Shown in pieces: positions 1 through 7,741 of a stretch of 31,304 nucleotides of DNA. Below the pieces are notes generated by a model that was given only the letters and a program-made list of their open reading frames with translations, was not told where the DNA came from and ran no database searches. The stretch's first letter is position 1. Each line of letters begins with the position of its first letter. The position numbers and the translations under genes are program-made. This DNA comes from Scybalocola_A sp900557175 (GTDB lineage Bacteria; Bacillota; Clostridia; Lachnospirales; Lachnospiraceae): the NCBI GenBank assembly GCA_937890745.1, contig CALADH010000020.1, positions 1 to 31,304 of the forward strand, given 5' to 3'.

Positions 1-993
1 ATATATCAAAATCCTTGAGAATAGGGTGTCAACTTTTATGATACAACACCAATACTTACATTCTCCTGATGTCTTGTCATAGGTCATTGTCCAGTCTCCG
101 ACTTTAATGCCGTTAATCACAAGCGATGCTTTCATATCTTTATACAGATTAAGTCCCGGAACTTTAAATAATGTCCGTTCAAACCAGCTGCCTTCCTTAT
201 ATGGCGAATCACCTTCTTTAACGACCGGATTCCAATTGACCTCGTAGGAAAAGTTGTCTCCCTTCATGACTTCTACATTGCCGCCCTTATACTCGACGCC
301 GTTAATAAAAATCCTCGTCGTCAGATTCAGGTTTTCTTCCGGTATCTTATCGCCTTCTGCCAGTGCAAGCGCCACCGCATCTGCCGTTGATACCGTCTGA
401 AACTCAGCAAGTTCAGAAACTGTCATATCTTCGATTGGTTTTCCATAAATGTCGCTGATAACTTCTCCATCAGCCAGTGACTGGACATCCATCAGCCTGT
501 CAGAATTTAAAAGCCACTCCGGCGGCTGAGGCCACACTGCCAGTTCTTCTTTTGTTTCATCTTCTGCCGCAGTTTCTGACTGACTTTCGGCCTGAGATTC
601 ATCTTCAGTCTGAGATTCACCTTCGGCCTGCGGTTCACTTCCGGTCTGTGTCTCATCTTCAGTCTGTACCGCAGTTTCTGACTCTTGTCCCGTCTGAGCT
701 AAAGCTTCAGTCTCACTTTCAGTCTGCGCCGCACTTTCTGTCTGTGTGACGTTTTCTGTCTGCGTCTCACTTTCTGTCTGTGCGATATTCCCTGCCTGTG
801 CCTCACTTTCTGTCTGTGGCTCAGGTATCGTCAATATGTGACTTTCTTCAAGTGGTTCATCTGTATCTTCCACATATAAATTATATGGTTCCCGATTTAA
901 ACCGGTGGCTTCGGAAGCATAAACCGGTGTTGATGTCAAAAGTACGATTGCGGCAAGCATGCCGCTGATGAACCTTTTCCTCTTTTTGTCCAT
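1..993 (-). CDS. Secreted adhesin-like surface protein, N-terminal part (runs off the left edge)
   Basis: The frame is open for all 331 codons from the ATG at 993 to the window edge, with AGGAGGTT just upstream. Residues 1-26 form a signal peptide: a KKRKR basic start, a hydrophobic core and a VYA cleavage motif. Residues 58-140 are a low-complexity stretch rich in Q, T, E and S with a six-residue period. Then comes a folded region with phrases such as FINGVEYKGG, VPGLNLYKDMKASLVING and VGDWTMTYDKTSGE. These resemble the adhesion and pilin-type Ig-like modules of Gram-positive surface proteins; that match is from memory. The last 20 or so codons (positions 1-60) do not look like the same domain, so the gene may be interrupted near the edge. 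A sortase motif would lie outside the window. Secretion is well supported; the exact role is not. Confidence 0.7.
   Translation of the reverse strand, partial: MDKKRKRFISGMLAAIVLLTSTPVYASEATGLNREPYNLYVEDTDEPLEESHILTIPEPQTESEAQAGNIAQTESETQTENVTQTESAAQTESETEALAQTGQESETAVQTEDETQTGSEPQAEGESQTEDESQAESQSETAAEDETKEELAVWPQPPEWLLNSDRLMDVQSLADGEVISDIYGKPIEDMTVSELAEFQTVSTADAVALALAEGDKIPEENLNLTTRIFINGVEYKGGNVEVMKGDNFSYEVNWNPVVKEGDSPYKEGSWFERTLFKVPGLNLYKDMKASLVINGIKVGDWTMTYDKTSGECKYWCCIIKVDTLFSRILIY
574..822 (-). repeat. 18-bp-period repeat encoding Q-T-E-S-rich hexapeptides
   Basis: The codons run in units close to QTESEx or QTEDEx, repeated about 13 times with drift at the third and fourth residues. 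The DNA period is 18 bp, with one or two units longer. It lies between the signal peptide and the first folded part of the adhesin-like protein. This is typical of a flexible spacer holding a surface protein off the membrane. Such tracts can change length by slippage. Confidence 0.75.
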
Positions 994-1027
994 TTCAACC
1001 TCCTATTTAGACGTTTTTTACGTTTTG

Positions 1028-1056
1028 ATTATATATTATTTGTGCATTTTGTGCAA
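1028..1056 (-). promoter_or_regulatory. Sigma-A-type promoter of the adhesin-like gene
   Basis: On the minus strand, TTGCAC (1051-1056) and TATAAT (1028-1033) are separated by exactly 17 nt. The -10 lies about 35 nt upstream of the start codon. The spacing and perfect -10 make this a good vegetative promoter. Confidence 0.75.
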
Positions 1057-1221
1057 TATGCTTTTAAAAATATATATTTTTTAGTTTTTTCGTATGCATT
1101 TTGTGATAAACCGAGTTGTTTAATCATAAAAGTGTATATTTTGTTATAAATTTTATGCCACGAATTTTTTTATCCGGACAAATGTCCTATTTACACATGA
1201 TGCACATCTGCCCGTCGGAGC

Positions 1222-1262
1222 TTTTTTATGACATAGGAAGCAATTTCCTATGTCATAAAAAA
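1222..1262. repeat. Perfect 18-bp inverted repeat with 5-nt loop
   Basis: The left arm (1222-1239) reads TTTTTTATGACATAGGAA. The right arm (1245-1262) is its exact reverse complement, around the loop GCAAT. The arms begin with T and end with A on the same strand, so neither strand has a U-tract after the stem. A simple intrinsic terminator is therefore unlikely. It overlaps the A-run that serves as the SASP terminator tail. It may be a dispersed repeat or a second hairpin backing up the terminator. Confidence 0.8.
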
Positions 1263-1297
1263 AGAGCCTGCAGACAATTTTATCGCCTGCAAGCTCT
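1257..1297 (-). terminator. Intrinsic terminator of the SASP gene
   Basis: On the minus strand AGAGCTTGCAG pairs with CTGCAGGCTCT (11 bp including one G-U), followed at once by seven T. It lies 19 nt after the SASP stop codon. Confidence 0.85.
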
Positions 1298-1315
1298 GAT
1301 CTGATTCCGTTTTAT

Positions 1316-1540
1316 TTACATATTGTTTTGATTTCCGGCCATCTGTTCTTCCTGACGTTTAATCATTCTTCTGACCATCTCACCGCCGACCGAACCATTC
1401 TGATAAGATGTAAGGTCGCCGTTGTAGCCCTGCTTTAACGGTACGCCGATTTCTGATGCAACCTCATATTTAAAACGGTCGAGTGCTGCCTTTGCCTGTG
1501 GAACTTCCGGTGTGTTTGAAGAACTGTTATTTGTACTCAT
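1316..1540 (-). CDS. Alpha/beta-type small acid-soluble spore protein (SASP)
   Basis: This is a 74-aa DNA-binding protein that would coat the spore chromosome in the forespore, protect it from UV and heat damage, and be degraded at germination. The sequence has the family's two conserved blocks: KYEVASEIGV, which contains the cleavage region for the germination protease GPR, and GYNGDLTSYQNGSVGGEMVRRMI-like residues near 50-70. The length is normal for the family. I place the start at 1540, where GGAGG sits 7 nt upstream. A longer frame beginning at 1582 starts inside the -10 promoter element and so cannot be on the transcript. It is a single gene with its own promoter and terminator. SASPs usually occur in several copies; the others are not in this window. 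Confidence 0.93.
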   Translation of the reverse strand: MSTNNSSSNTPEVPQAKAALDRFKYEVASEIGVPLKQGYNGDLTSYQNGSVGGEMVRRMIKRQEEQMAGNQNNM

Positions 1541-1581
1541 AACTATAACCTCCGTCTGTGTTTTGTTTTTTGTTACACTCA

Positions 1582-1608
1582 TAGTATGACCTTTAACAAA
1601 AACAATAC
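1582..1608 (-). promoter_or_regulatory. Forespore (sigma-G/F-like) promoter of the SASP gene
   Basis: On the minus strand CATACTA (1582-1588) matches the sigma-G -10 consensus CATnnTA exactly. A GTATT (1604-1608) lies 15 nt upstream and resembles the -35 element GnATR, though the spacing is a little short. No good sigma-A promoter is present. The -10 is certain enough to fix the gene start; the -35 is less sure. Confidence 0.65.
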
Positions 1609-1639
1609 GCTGGCAATGTGTACAAAATGAGACATTTTT

Positions 1640-3718
1640 TTACAACACAAGTGTTTCTAATGTGCGCCGCATATACCTGTCAATGGCGGCAGAAAGTACA
1701 CTGCCGTCTGTATTTTTCCCAAAAAGCACTTCATCCGGTGTTTCCTTTGCCGCATCTGCCGCTGCTTTCAGCAAATCCAAATCATTAAACAAATCGCCGA
1801 TTTTAAATTCCATCAGCCCGCTTTGTTTTAAGCCGAACAAGTCACCCGGACCGCGAAGTCTTAAATCCTCACCGGCAATAAAAAAACCGTCATTGGATTT
1901 GACAAGCACTTCAAGCCGCTCTGACGCATTGCCTTTATCCGATGTATTTATAAAAATACAGTAAGACTGGGCGTCGCCACGGCCGACACGTCCCCTGAGC
2001 TGATGAAGCTGGGCAAGGCCGAAGCGCTGGGCATCCTCAATCATCATCACTGTCGCATTCGGCACATTGACGCCGACCTCCACAACCGTTGTCGACACAA
2101 GCACCTGTATTTCATTTTTGGCAAACCGCTCCATAATTTCATTTTTTTCTTTCGGCTTTTGCTTTCCGTGAAGATAGCACACCTCAATATCCGATGGCAG
2201 CGCGCGTCTGAGTTTTTCCGTATAGTCGATCACATTTTCAGCCTCAAGCATTTCACTCTCCTCAACCATCGGACATATGACATAAGCCTGATGTCCAAGA
2301 CGCACCTGCTGCTCAATAAAATGCCATGCCGTCGGACGGTAGCCTGTCCCTACGGCACAGTTTTTAATCGGCAGGCGTCTTGCAGGAAGCTCGTCAATGA
2401 CGGATATATCCAGATCGCCGTATAAAATAACAGCCAGTGTCCGCGGAATCGGCGTTGCACTCATGACGAGCACATGAGGCGAACCGCCCTTTGAAGACAA
2501 AACCTCACGCTGCCGAACGCCGAAACGATGCTGTTCATCTGTAATAACAAGGGCAAGCTTATCATAAACAACCTTTTCCTGTATAAGCGCATGTGTTCCT
2601 ATAATAATATCAGCCTCATGCGCTTCAATCTGTGCATAGGCGATCCGCTTTTCCTTTGCCGTCATTGAGCCTGTCAGCAACACAATCTGCGGTGTCTTCC
2701 CATTGCTTAAAATCACATTTTTAAAATCCTTTTTAAAGCTTTCGTAATGCTGCTTTGCAAGCACCTCTGTCGGCGCCATAAGACAGCCCTGAAAACCGCA
2801 GTCGGCCGCCGCCAGCAGCGCCAGCTGGGCAATGACTGTCTTTCCCGAGCCGACGTCGCCCTGCACAAGCCGGTTCATCACCTTGTCCGAGAGCAAATCT
2901 GTCTGAATTTCCTGCCATGTTTTCATTTGGGCGCCAGTCAGCGGAAAGGCAAGCCCTGCTCTAAAACTGCGGCAAACAGAAAGCTCCGTGCCGCTGCTGC
3001 CGATTTTATATATATTTTCAGCCGCCTCATGGTTTTTCTTTAAAAGCCTTATGGCAAGGGCAAACAGATAAAATTCGTCAAAGGCAAGCCGTTCTCTCGC
3101 CTTAAGCATACATTCTTTATTTTCCGGAAAATGAATCTGACTGACGGCAAAATTATATTCTGCCAAATGATACCGCCGCCGTATACTCTCGTTCAAAAAT
3201 TCTTTTGATAAATCAAGCTGCTCCAACACTTGACGGATAAGCTTAATCAGCAGATGATTTGTCACGCCCTGCGTCAGCGGATAAACAGGCTGCATAAAAT
3301 CAAGCTTTTTTTCATATTCCTCTGCCGTCATAACTTCAGGCTGTTCTATATAAAAGCTGCCGCTTTTTTTAGTAACCATACCGCGGAATACATATTTTTC
3401 ACCAACCATCAGACTATTTCTTAAATAAGCCATATTATACCACTTTAAAGTCAGTGACGGATTTTCACCAAATTTTAAAGTCACAAACTGCATCCGCCGC
3501 GTGCTCACTAAATCCGGTTTTTTGGCAAGCACAAAACTGACGGCCTGCTTCTTTCCGACAATCAGATTTTTAACCGCTGCCGGCGGCTCATACGTATCAT
3601 AATTTCTCGGATAATGCTCAATCAAATCACCGACAGTCACAATACCAAGCTTTTCAAGCAACTTTTCTGTCTTTTCCCCAACACCTTTAATATCCCTCAC
3701 AAGACTGTCTCTATTCAT
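1640..3718 (-). CDS. recG: ATP-dependent DNA helicase RecG
   Basis: RecG is a superfamily 2 helicase that reverses stalled replication forks and drives branch migration of Holliday junctions. The 692-aa length is normal. The N-terminal part carries a helix-hairpin-like segment (IKGVGEKTEKLLEKLGI) and the wedge/OB-fold domain (about residues 50-150). Helicase motifs follow: Walker A GDVGSGKT (287-294), APTEVLAKQH, DEQH (394-397), SATPIPRT (420-427), and the C-terminal block with TTVVEVGVNVPNA and QLRGRVGRG. The start ATG has GGAGGTG nearby. It is the last gene of the asp23-like / fakA-like / recG run, 57 nt after fakA with a hairpin between. The same order, with serine dehydratase genes inserted, is known in Bacillus subtilis. 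Confidence 0.97.
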   Translation of the reverse strand: MNRDSLVRDIKGVGEKTEKLLEKLGIVTVGDLIEHYPRNYDTYEPPAAVKNLIVGKKQAVSFVLAKKPDLVSTRRMQFVTLKFGENPSLTLKWYNMAYLRNSLMVGEKYVFRGMVTKKSGSFYIEQPEVMTAEEYEKKLDFMQPVYPLTQGVTNHLLIKLIRQVLEQLDLSKEFLNESIRRRYHLAEYNFAVSQIHFPENKECMLKARERLAFDEFYLFALAIRLLKKNHEAAENIYKIGSSGTELSVCRSFRAGLAFPLTGAQMKTWQEIQTDLLSDKVMNRLVQGDVGSGKTVIAQLALLAAADCGFQGCLMAPTEVLAKQHYESFKKDFKNVILSNGKTPQIVLLTGSMTAKEKRIAYAQIEAHEADIIIGTHALIQEKVVYDKLALVITDEQHRFGVRQREVLSSKGGSPHVLVMSATPIPRTLAVILYGDLDISVIDELPARRLPIKNCAVGTGYRPTAWHFIEQQVRLGHQAYVICPMVEESEMLEAENVIDYTEKLRRALPSDIEVCYLHGKQKPKEKNEIMERFAKNEIQVLVSTTVVEVGVNVPNATVMMIEDAQRFGLAQLHQLRGRVGRGDAQSYCIFINTSDKGNASERLEVLVKSNDGFFIAGEDLRLRGPGDLFGLKQSGLMEFKIGDLFNDLDLLKAAADAAKETPDEVLFGKNTDGSVLSAAIDRYMRRTLETLVL

Positions 3719-3737
3719 GCCGCACCTCCTGTATCAT

Positions 3738-3761
3738 AAAAGCGGCGTCAAAAGACGCCGC
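3738..3761 (-). terminator. Short hairpin between fakA-like gene and recG (weak terminator or attenuator)
   Basis: On the minus strand GCGGCGTC-TTTT-GACGCCGC forms a perfect 8-bp GC-rich stem followed by only four T. It could cause partial termination, lowering recG expression relative to the upstream genes. No separate recG promoter is obvious. Confidence 0.5.
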
Positions 3762-3775
3762 CCAATCGTATACTT

Positions 3776-5440
3776 TTATTCTACTGACATCATATAATAG
3801 TAAATCGGCTGGCCGCCGTACTGAAGCTCAACCTCACAGTCACCGAATAATTCTTCGGCCGCTTCTGCCAGCGCCTGCGCCTGTTCCTCATTTGTATCTG
3901 CGCCGTAGTAAATACTGATAAGCTCAGAGTCATCATCGACAAGTGTCTTTAAAAGCTCAATGGCTGTCTCTGCCACATCCTCGCCAACCGCAAGAATACC
4001 GGCATCGCCGATACCCATAATATTGCCCTCTTTAATAACCTTATCGTCAATTTCTGTATCACGCACGGCATAAGTCAGCTGTCCTGATTTGACATTCCCC
4101 ATCTCTGTCTTCATACGCTCAAGATTTTCTTCGCCGTTCTCACCCGGTACATAGCCGATCAATGCGGCAATTCCCTGAGGAATCGTCTTTGTCGGAACAA
4201 CGATAATCTCTTTATCTTCTACAAGCAGCTTCGCCTGCTCAGCCGCAAGAATAATATTTTTATTATTCGGGAAAATATAAACGCGGTCCGCATTCACCTT
4301 GTCAATGGCATTCAGCATATCCTCCGTGCTCGGATTCATCGTCTGTCCACCCTCAATGATGTAATCGACGCCGAGTCCTTTAAAAATCTCCGAAAGACCG
4401 TCACCGGCCGCAACAGCAATAAAACCGTCATCCTTGCGCGGCTGCTGTGCTTTTTCTTCCTCAAGCTGGCGTGCCGCTGCCTTCTCAGCATCTTTAACGA
4501 CCTTTTCATGATGCTCCTCACGCATATTGTCAATCTTCATACTTGTAAGCGATCCATAGGAAAGACCTTTCTGAATAGCAAGTCCCGGATCATTTGTGTG
4601 AACATGGACTTTGACGATATCCTCAAGCCATACGCACACGATAGAATCACCGATGGAAGCCAAAAATTGCTTAAATTCATGCTCTGTATGTTCATCAAAC
4701 GGCTTTTCAAGCATCACAATAAATTCTGTACAATAACCGAACTTAATATCTGCCGTGTCAATATCTTCCGCCGGCACAGCTGCTGCGGCACCTTTTTTCG
4801 AAACTTCAATTGTCACACTTTCTTTGCCGAGGAAACAATCCACAGCGCCTTTTAATATTTCCATAAGGCCCTGTCCGCCTGAGTCAACGACACCCGCCTG
4901 CTTTAAGACAGGAAGCAGCTCCGGCGTCTGTCCGAGCACATAATCGCCGTGACTTATCACCCTTTCCATCGCCTCTGTCAGGCTGTCTGTCTCCATCACA
5001 ACCTCAGCCATCTTATCAGCCATGCCCTTTGCAACTGTCAGAATTGTGCCTTCCTTCGGCTTCATCACGGCCTTGTAGGCTGTCTCTGTCGCTTTGTGCA
5101 TCGCTGCCGCAAGCGTCTCTAAATCAATAACGTCTGTCTCCTTGATTTCTTTTGTAAAGCCTCGAAACAGCTGAGATAAAATAACACCCGAATTACCTCT
5201 GGCGCCTCTTAGAGCGCCCATGGAAATCGCTTTCGCCAGATTTTCCATCGTCGGCGTCTCAATCTGTCCGACCTCCTTTGCCGCCGCCATAATCGTCAGC
5301 GACATATTCGTACCCGTATCTCCATCGGGTACCGGAAAAACATTCAGTTCGTTAATCCATTCTTTTTTTGCTTCTATTCTTCCTGCACCTGCTAAAAACA
5401 TCTTCTGCAGCATCACCGCATCTATTGTATTCATAGCCAC
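3776..5440 (-). CDS. fakA: DAK2/DhaL-domain kinase, YloV/FakA-like
   Basis: FakA phosphorylates fatty acids held by a DegV-family FakB protein, feeding exogenous fatty acids into phospholipid synthesis. The 554-aa length and layout fit: an N-terminal DhaL-type ATP-binding domain (residues 1-200) with NVFPVPDGDTGTNM near 33-46, whose aspartates bind Mg-ATP, plus GARGNSGVILSQL and DSGGQGL. A middle region and a C-terminal DegV-like part follow. The GTG at 5440 has AAGGAGG 7 nt upstream. The ATG two codons later would be 13 nt away, so I chose GTG. It follows the Asp23-family gene after 24 nt, a pairing conserved across Firmicutes as yloU-yloV. FakB is not in the window. The kinase assignment rests on family knowledge. 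Confidence 0.85.
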   Translation of the reverse strand: MAMNTIDAVMLQKMFLAGAGRIEAKKEWINELNVFPVPDGDTGTNMSLTIMAAAKEVGQIETPTMENLAKAISMGALRGARGNSGVILSQLFRGFTKEIKETDVIDLETLAAAMHKATETAYKAVMKPKEGTILTVAKGMADKMAEVVMETDSLTEAMERVISHGDYVLGQTPELLPVLKQAGVVDSGGQGLMEILKGAVDCFLGKESVTIEVSKKGAAAAVPAEDIDTADIKFGYCTEFIVMLEKPFDEHTEHEFKQFLASIGDSIVCVWLEDIVKVHVHTNDPGLAIQKGLSYGSLTSMKIDNMREEHHEKVVKDAEKAAARQLEEEKAQQPRKDDGFIAVAAGDGLSEIFKGLGVDYIIEGGQTMNPSTEDMLNAIDKVNADRVYIFPNNKNIILAAEQAKLLVEDKEIIVVPTKTIPQGIAALIGYVPGENGEENLERMKTEMGNVKSGQLTYAVRDTEIDDKVIKEGNIMGIGDAGILAVGEDVAETAIELLKTLVDDDSELISIYYGADTNEEQAQALAEAAEELFGDCEVELQYGGQPIYYYMMSVE

Positions 5441-5464
5441 GCCGGTTCCTCCTTAAAATGTATA

Positions 5465-5821
5465 CTAATCAATGACGCGGACGCCCTCAACGAAGACGTT
5501 GACCGCACCGACCTTCATGCCGGTAAACTTTTCTACCTTATACTTCACTGTAGACATGAGATTGTCTGCAACTGTCGCAATACTCACACCGTAAGAGACA
5601 ATGACATGAAAATCAAAATATAATTCATTATCTTCCACAAAAACATCAATGCCCTTGGCAAGATTTTCACGCTTTAAAAGCTTTGCCCAGCCATCCTTCA
5701 TACTGACAACGGCCATACCTACAATGCCGAAGCAGTCAACGGCCGCAAGACCTGCATATTTCGCAATCACATCTGTGTCTATCGTAATATTTCCGGTATC
5801 TGTCGTAAACTGACCTTTCAC
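5465..5821 (-). CDS. Asp23/Gls24-family protein (YloU-like)
   Basis: This 118-aa protein has the family pattern: an N-terminal ITIDTDVIAKYAGLAAVDCFGIVGM segment and a C-terminal YKVEKFTGMKVGAVNVFVEGV segment. Asp23 proteins are small, often abundant and linked to cell-envelope stress; in staphylococci Asp23 is membrane-tethered by AmaP. No membrane anchor is present here. The start codon is GTG, preceded by GGAGGTAGGAG. It is the first gene of the run leading to fakA-like and recG, and is divergent from rpmB. Its precise function is not known, but its pairing with the FakA-like gene is widespread. Confidence 0.88.
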   Translation of the reverse strand: MKGQFTTDTGNITIDTDVIAKYAGLAAVDCFGIVGMAVVSMKDGWAKLLKRENLAKGIDVFVEDNELYFDFHVIVSYGVSIATVADNLMSTVKYKVEKFTGMKVGAVNVFVEGVRVID

Positions 5822-5906
5822 TTACTCCTACCTCCATCTCTCATATTGCGGTAAAATTCTCCGGCTGCACCTGTATCAAAGCACAACACGGCTCATTCTA
5901 TAGTGT

Positions 5907-5912
5907 ATTATA
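5907..5912 (-). promoter_or_regulatory. Probable -10 element for the asp23-like / fakA / recG operon
   Basis: A perfect TATAAT lies on the minus strand about 85 nt before the GTG start. No good -35 is found at 16-18 nt. An overlapping TAGAAT with CTGAAA 17 nt upstream is an alternative. Confidence 0.4.
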
Positions 5913-5984
5913 ACCGCTTTCAGCCAAAAAGAAAATGCTTATTTTACATTTTTCTATTTTTTTTATATAATTCAAAAACAATAC

Positions 5985-6013
5985 TTGCTTTTTAGCGGAC
6001 TATCTGTTAAAAT
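5985..6013 (+). promoter_or_regulatory. Promoter of rpmB
   Basis: TTGCTT (5985-5990) and TAAAAT (6008-6013) are separated by 17 nt, about 55 nt before the rpmB start. Confidence 0.7.
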
Positions 6014-6066
6014 GAAGAAGTTGTAAGCCGCATGGCTTAAGTAGTAGATTCAAGGAGGTGCTTGAA

Positions 6067-6252
6067 ATGGCTAAATGCGCAGTTTGTGATAAAGGAGCTC
6101 ACTTCGGTATTAAAGTGTCTCACTCACATAGAAGAAACAATAAAATGTGGAAATCCAACATCAAAAAAGTTAAAGTAAACGTGAACGGTGCTTCTAAGAA
6201 GATGTATGTTTGTACTTCTTGCTTAAAATCCGGTTTAGTTGAAAGAGCGTAA
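6067..6252 (+). CDS. rpmB: Large ribosomal subunit protein bL28
   Basis: This 61-aa protein of the 50S subunit has the zinc-ribbon cysteines of the C+ form of bL28: C4-x2-C7 near the start and C49-x2-C52 (CTSC) near the end. The core VSHSHRRNNKMWKSNIKKV is typical of the family. The ATG at 6067 is 8 nt after AAGGAGG. A GTG three codons earlier overlaps the Shine-Dalgarno and is not used. It is monocistronic, with its own promoter and a strong terminator, and diverges from the asp23-like operon as in other Firmicutes. The C+ form implies zinc binding. Confidence 0.97.
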   Translation: MAKCAVCDKGAHFGIKVSHSHRRNNKMWKSNIKKVKVNVNGASKKMYVCTSCLKSGLVERA

Positions 6253-6257
6253 TATTG

Positions 6258-6294
6258 GGATAAAAAAGACAGCCTGCGGCTGTCTTTTTTATCC
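6258..6294 (+). terminator. rpmB terminator (bidirectional in form)
   Basis: A perfect 17-bp inverted repeat (6258-6274 and 6278-6294) surrounds the loop TGC. The GC-rich core GACAGCC/GGCTGTC is followed by TTTTTT on either strand. It lies 5 nt after the rpmB stop and could also stop leftward transcription. Confidence 0.92.
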
Positions 6295-6310
6295 TACTAT
6301 AACCTATAAG

Positions 6311-6349
6311 AAAGAAAAAGAGAGTGCACTAATGACACCCTCTTTTTTC
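6311..6349 (-). terminator. Terminator at the end of the deacetylase operon
   Basis: On the minus strand GAGGGTG (6336-6342) pairs with CACTCTC (6320-6326), with one G-U and a 9-nt loop. It is flanked by an A-run and followed by TTTTTCTTTC. It lies directly after the stop codon of the NodB-like gene. Confidence 0.75.
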
Positions 6350-7699
6350 TTATCCTGTCACATCATAAACCGGTGTCGGTCTTGACTTATCAAAAACAGC
6401 GTTGACATCAAACAGATCGCCAAGCCAGTCTTTGCCAGTCTGCATCTGCTGCCACATGCGCTGACCGTCGATATTTCTTCGTCCCTGACGCACATAATCA
6501 CTGCCAATCTGCACCCAGTACTGACTGCCGTCCACATTACAAAAATATCTGAAACCGGCGTCGCGCAAATAACTATACTTCTGATTATCTGCCGTATACG
6601 GCTGCCAGTCGCCCACATCCTCACCGAAAGGATAAATAATGACATCCGTCTCACCGATAATCGGTTCAACATACTGTTCCCATTTATCCGTGTCTGTCTT
6701 AAACTTTTCCCATGATGTCTGCATCATATGGATATGTCCCCAGCTGTGGCTTGCAAATTCCCAGCCGTCAGCCTTTAGCGCCTCTGCGACCTTTTTTGCC
6801 TCATCAATATCTGCCTGAAGCGTCGGACTGTCTTTATAAACTTCCGGATCTGTTCTGTAGCCAAGCACGCCATTATACCCTGTCAGAGCCAAAATGCCTT
6901 TAGCACCGCGGTACGAAAAGTCAGGATGCTGTTCAATAAACGCATCAACAATCGGCACCATGTCATAAGCGCCGTAAGAAAGCGTGCCGTCATCATTTTT
7001 ATATTCGCACGTCACCTTTCCGTCCTCGCCAACAACAAGCTTTGTAGCAAAACCGGTATCTTCCATGTATTCATAGTAACAAACATCATCCTGTGACAAA
7101 ACAAATGGTATTTTGCCCGGCGGCAGCATAATATCACCGGCCTCATATGTCACCTCACCATTCGCACCGGGCACTTCTTTGACTAAATCATGAATGCTGA
7201 CAAGAACAAAGCCTTTATCATACATTGACTGGAGAATCTTGTTAAATTCGTCCACCGTCGTCATAACCATGTTGTAACCACTGGCACTGTCGCTTTTAAA
7301 AGCCTTATCTGTATCATAAATCAGCGAATGGAAAAAGATATGTGTCACCTTTGTCATATCCTCCCATCGGACAGTTTTTGCCTTTAAAGCTTCATATTCT
7401 GTAATCTTCTTTGTAAGCTCTGCGTCTGCGCTGTAATTTTCAATTTCCTTAATTTTAGCGCATGCACCGTCATAATCATAGCCTGCTGCCAGCCGCTCTG
7501 CCTGTGCGACAGTCTGATTTTTAATTTCTTCAGCCGAAAGCGTCTCCGGAACTGATTGGGCGGCTAAGCCGCTGTCAGAACCCGGCTTTTGAATACCGAA
7601 TTTAAAAATGCTTCCTGTAATAATAAGAATCACCGTCACCAGTAATATAGCTGCGGCTGTCATATAATTTCTGTTTTGTATTTTTCTAGGATTCTTCAT
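6350..7699 (-). CDS. Membrane-anchored polysaccharide-deacetylase-like (NodB-fold) protein
   Basis: The 449-aa protein has an N-terminal membrane anchor (about residues 13-34), a helical linker (50-110) and a C-terminal NodB-homology domain facing the outside. Metal-site motifs are recognisable but divergent: LSQDD (D204, D205) for the usual TFDD, SHSWGH (H318, H322) for HSxxH, and IYPFGED (354-361). These enzymes remove acetyl groups from N-acetylglucosamine in peptidoglycan or other glycans. Whether this one is active is not certain. The insertion between motif 1 and motif 2 (about 110 residues) is longer than in NodB. It is the last gene of the minus-strand run, 42 nt after the FHA gene and just before a terminator. 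The start ATG has a weak GGGGGT site upstream. Confidence 0.8.
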   Translation of the reverse strand: MKNPRKIQNRNYMTAAAILLVTVILIITGSIFKFGIQKPGSDSGLAAQSVPETLSAEEIKNQTVAQAERLAAGYDYDGACAKIKEIENYSADAELTKKITEYEALKAKTVRWEDMTKVTHIFFHSLIYDTDKAFKSDSASGYNMVMTTVDEFNKILQSMYDKGFVLVSIHDLVKEVPGANGEVTYEAGDIMLPPGKIPFVLSQDDVCYYEYMEDTGFATKLVVGEDGKVTCEYKNDDGTLSYGAYDMVPIVDAFIEQHPDFSYRGAKGILALTGYNGVLGYRTDPEVYKDSPTLQADIDEAKKVAEALKADGWEFASHSWGHIHMMQTSWEKFKTDTDKWEQYVEPIIGETDVIIYPFGEDVGDWQPYTADNQKYSYLRDAGFRYFCNVDGSQYWVQIGSDYVRQGRRNIDGQRMWQQMQTGKDWLGDLFDVNAVFDKSRPTPVYDVTG

Positions 7700-7741
7700 T
7701 CGTATACCCCCAAAAAGAAAATATGACTCCCCCTGTTTGAG

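Larger units (their letters stand above)
994..1315. other. Intergenic region between adhesin-like gene and SASP gene
   Basis: This 322-bp gap holds the minus-strand promoter of the adhesin-like gene (1028-1056), an A+T-rich stretch (1060-1150), a perfect 18-bp inverted repeat (1222-1262) and the SASP terminator (1257-1297). The plus-strand frame at 1116-1304 has no ribosome binding site and runs through the hairpins, so I do not take it as a gene. Confidence 0.7.

Noticed and set aside
1116..1304. 62-aa plus-strand frame in the adhesin-SASP gap
   Set aside because: It lacks a ribosome binding site and is composed largely of two hairpin sequences.
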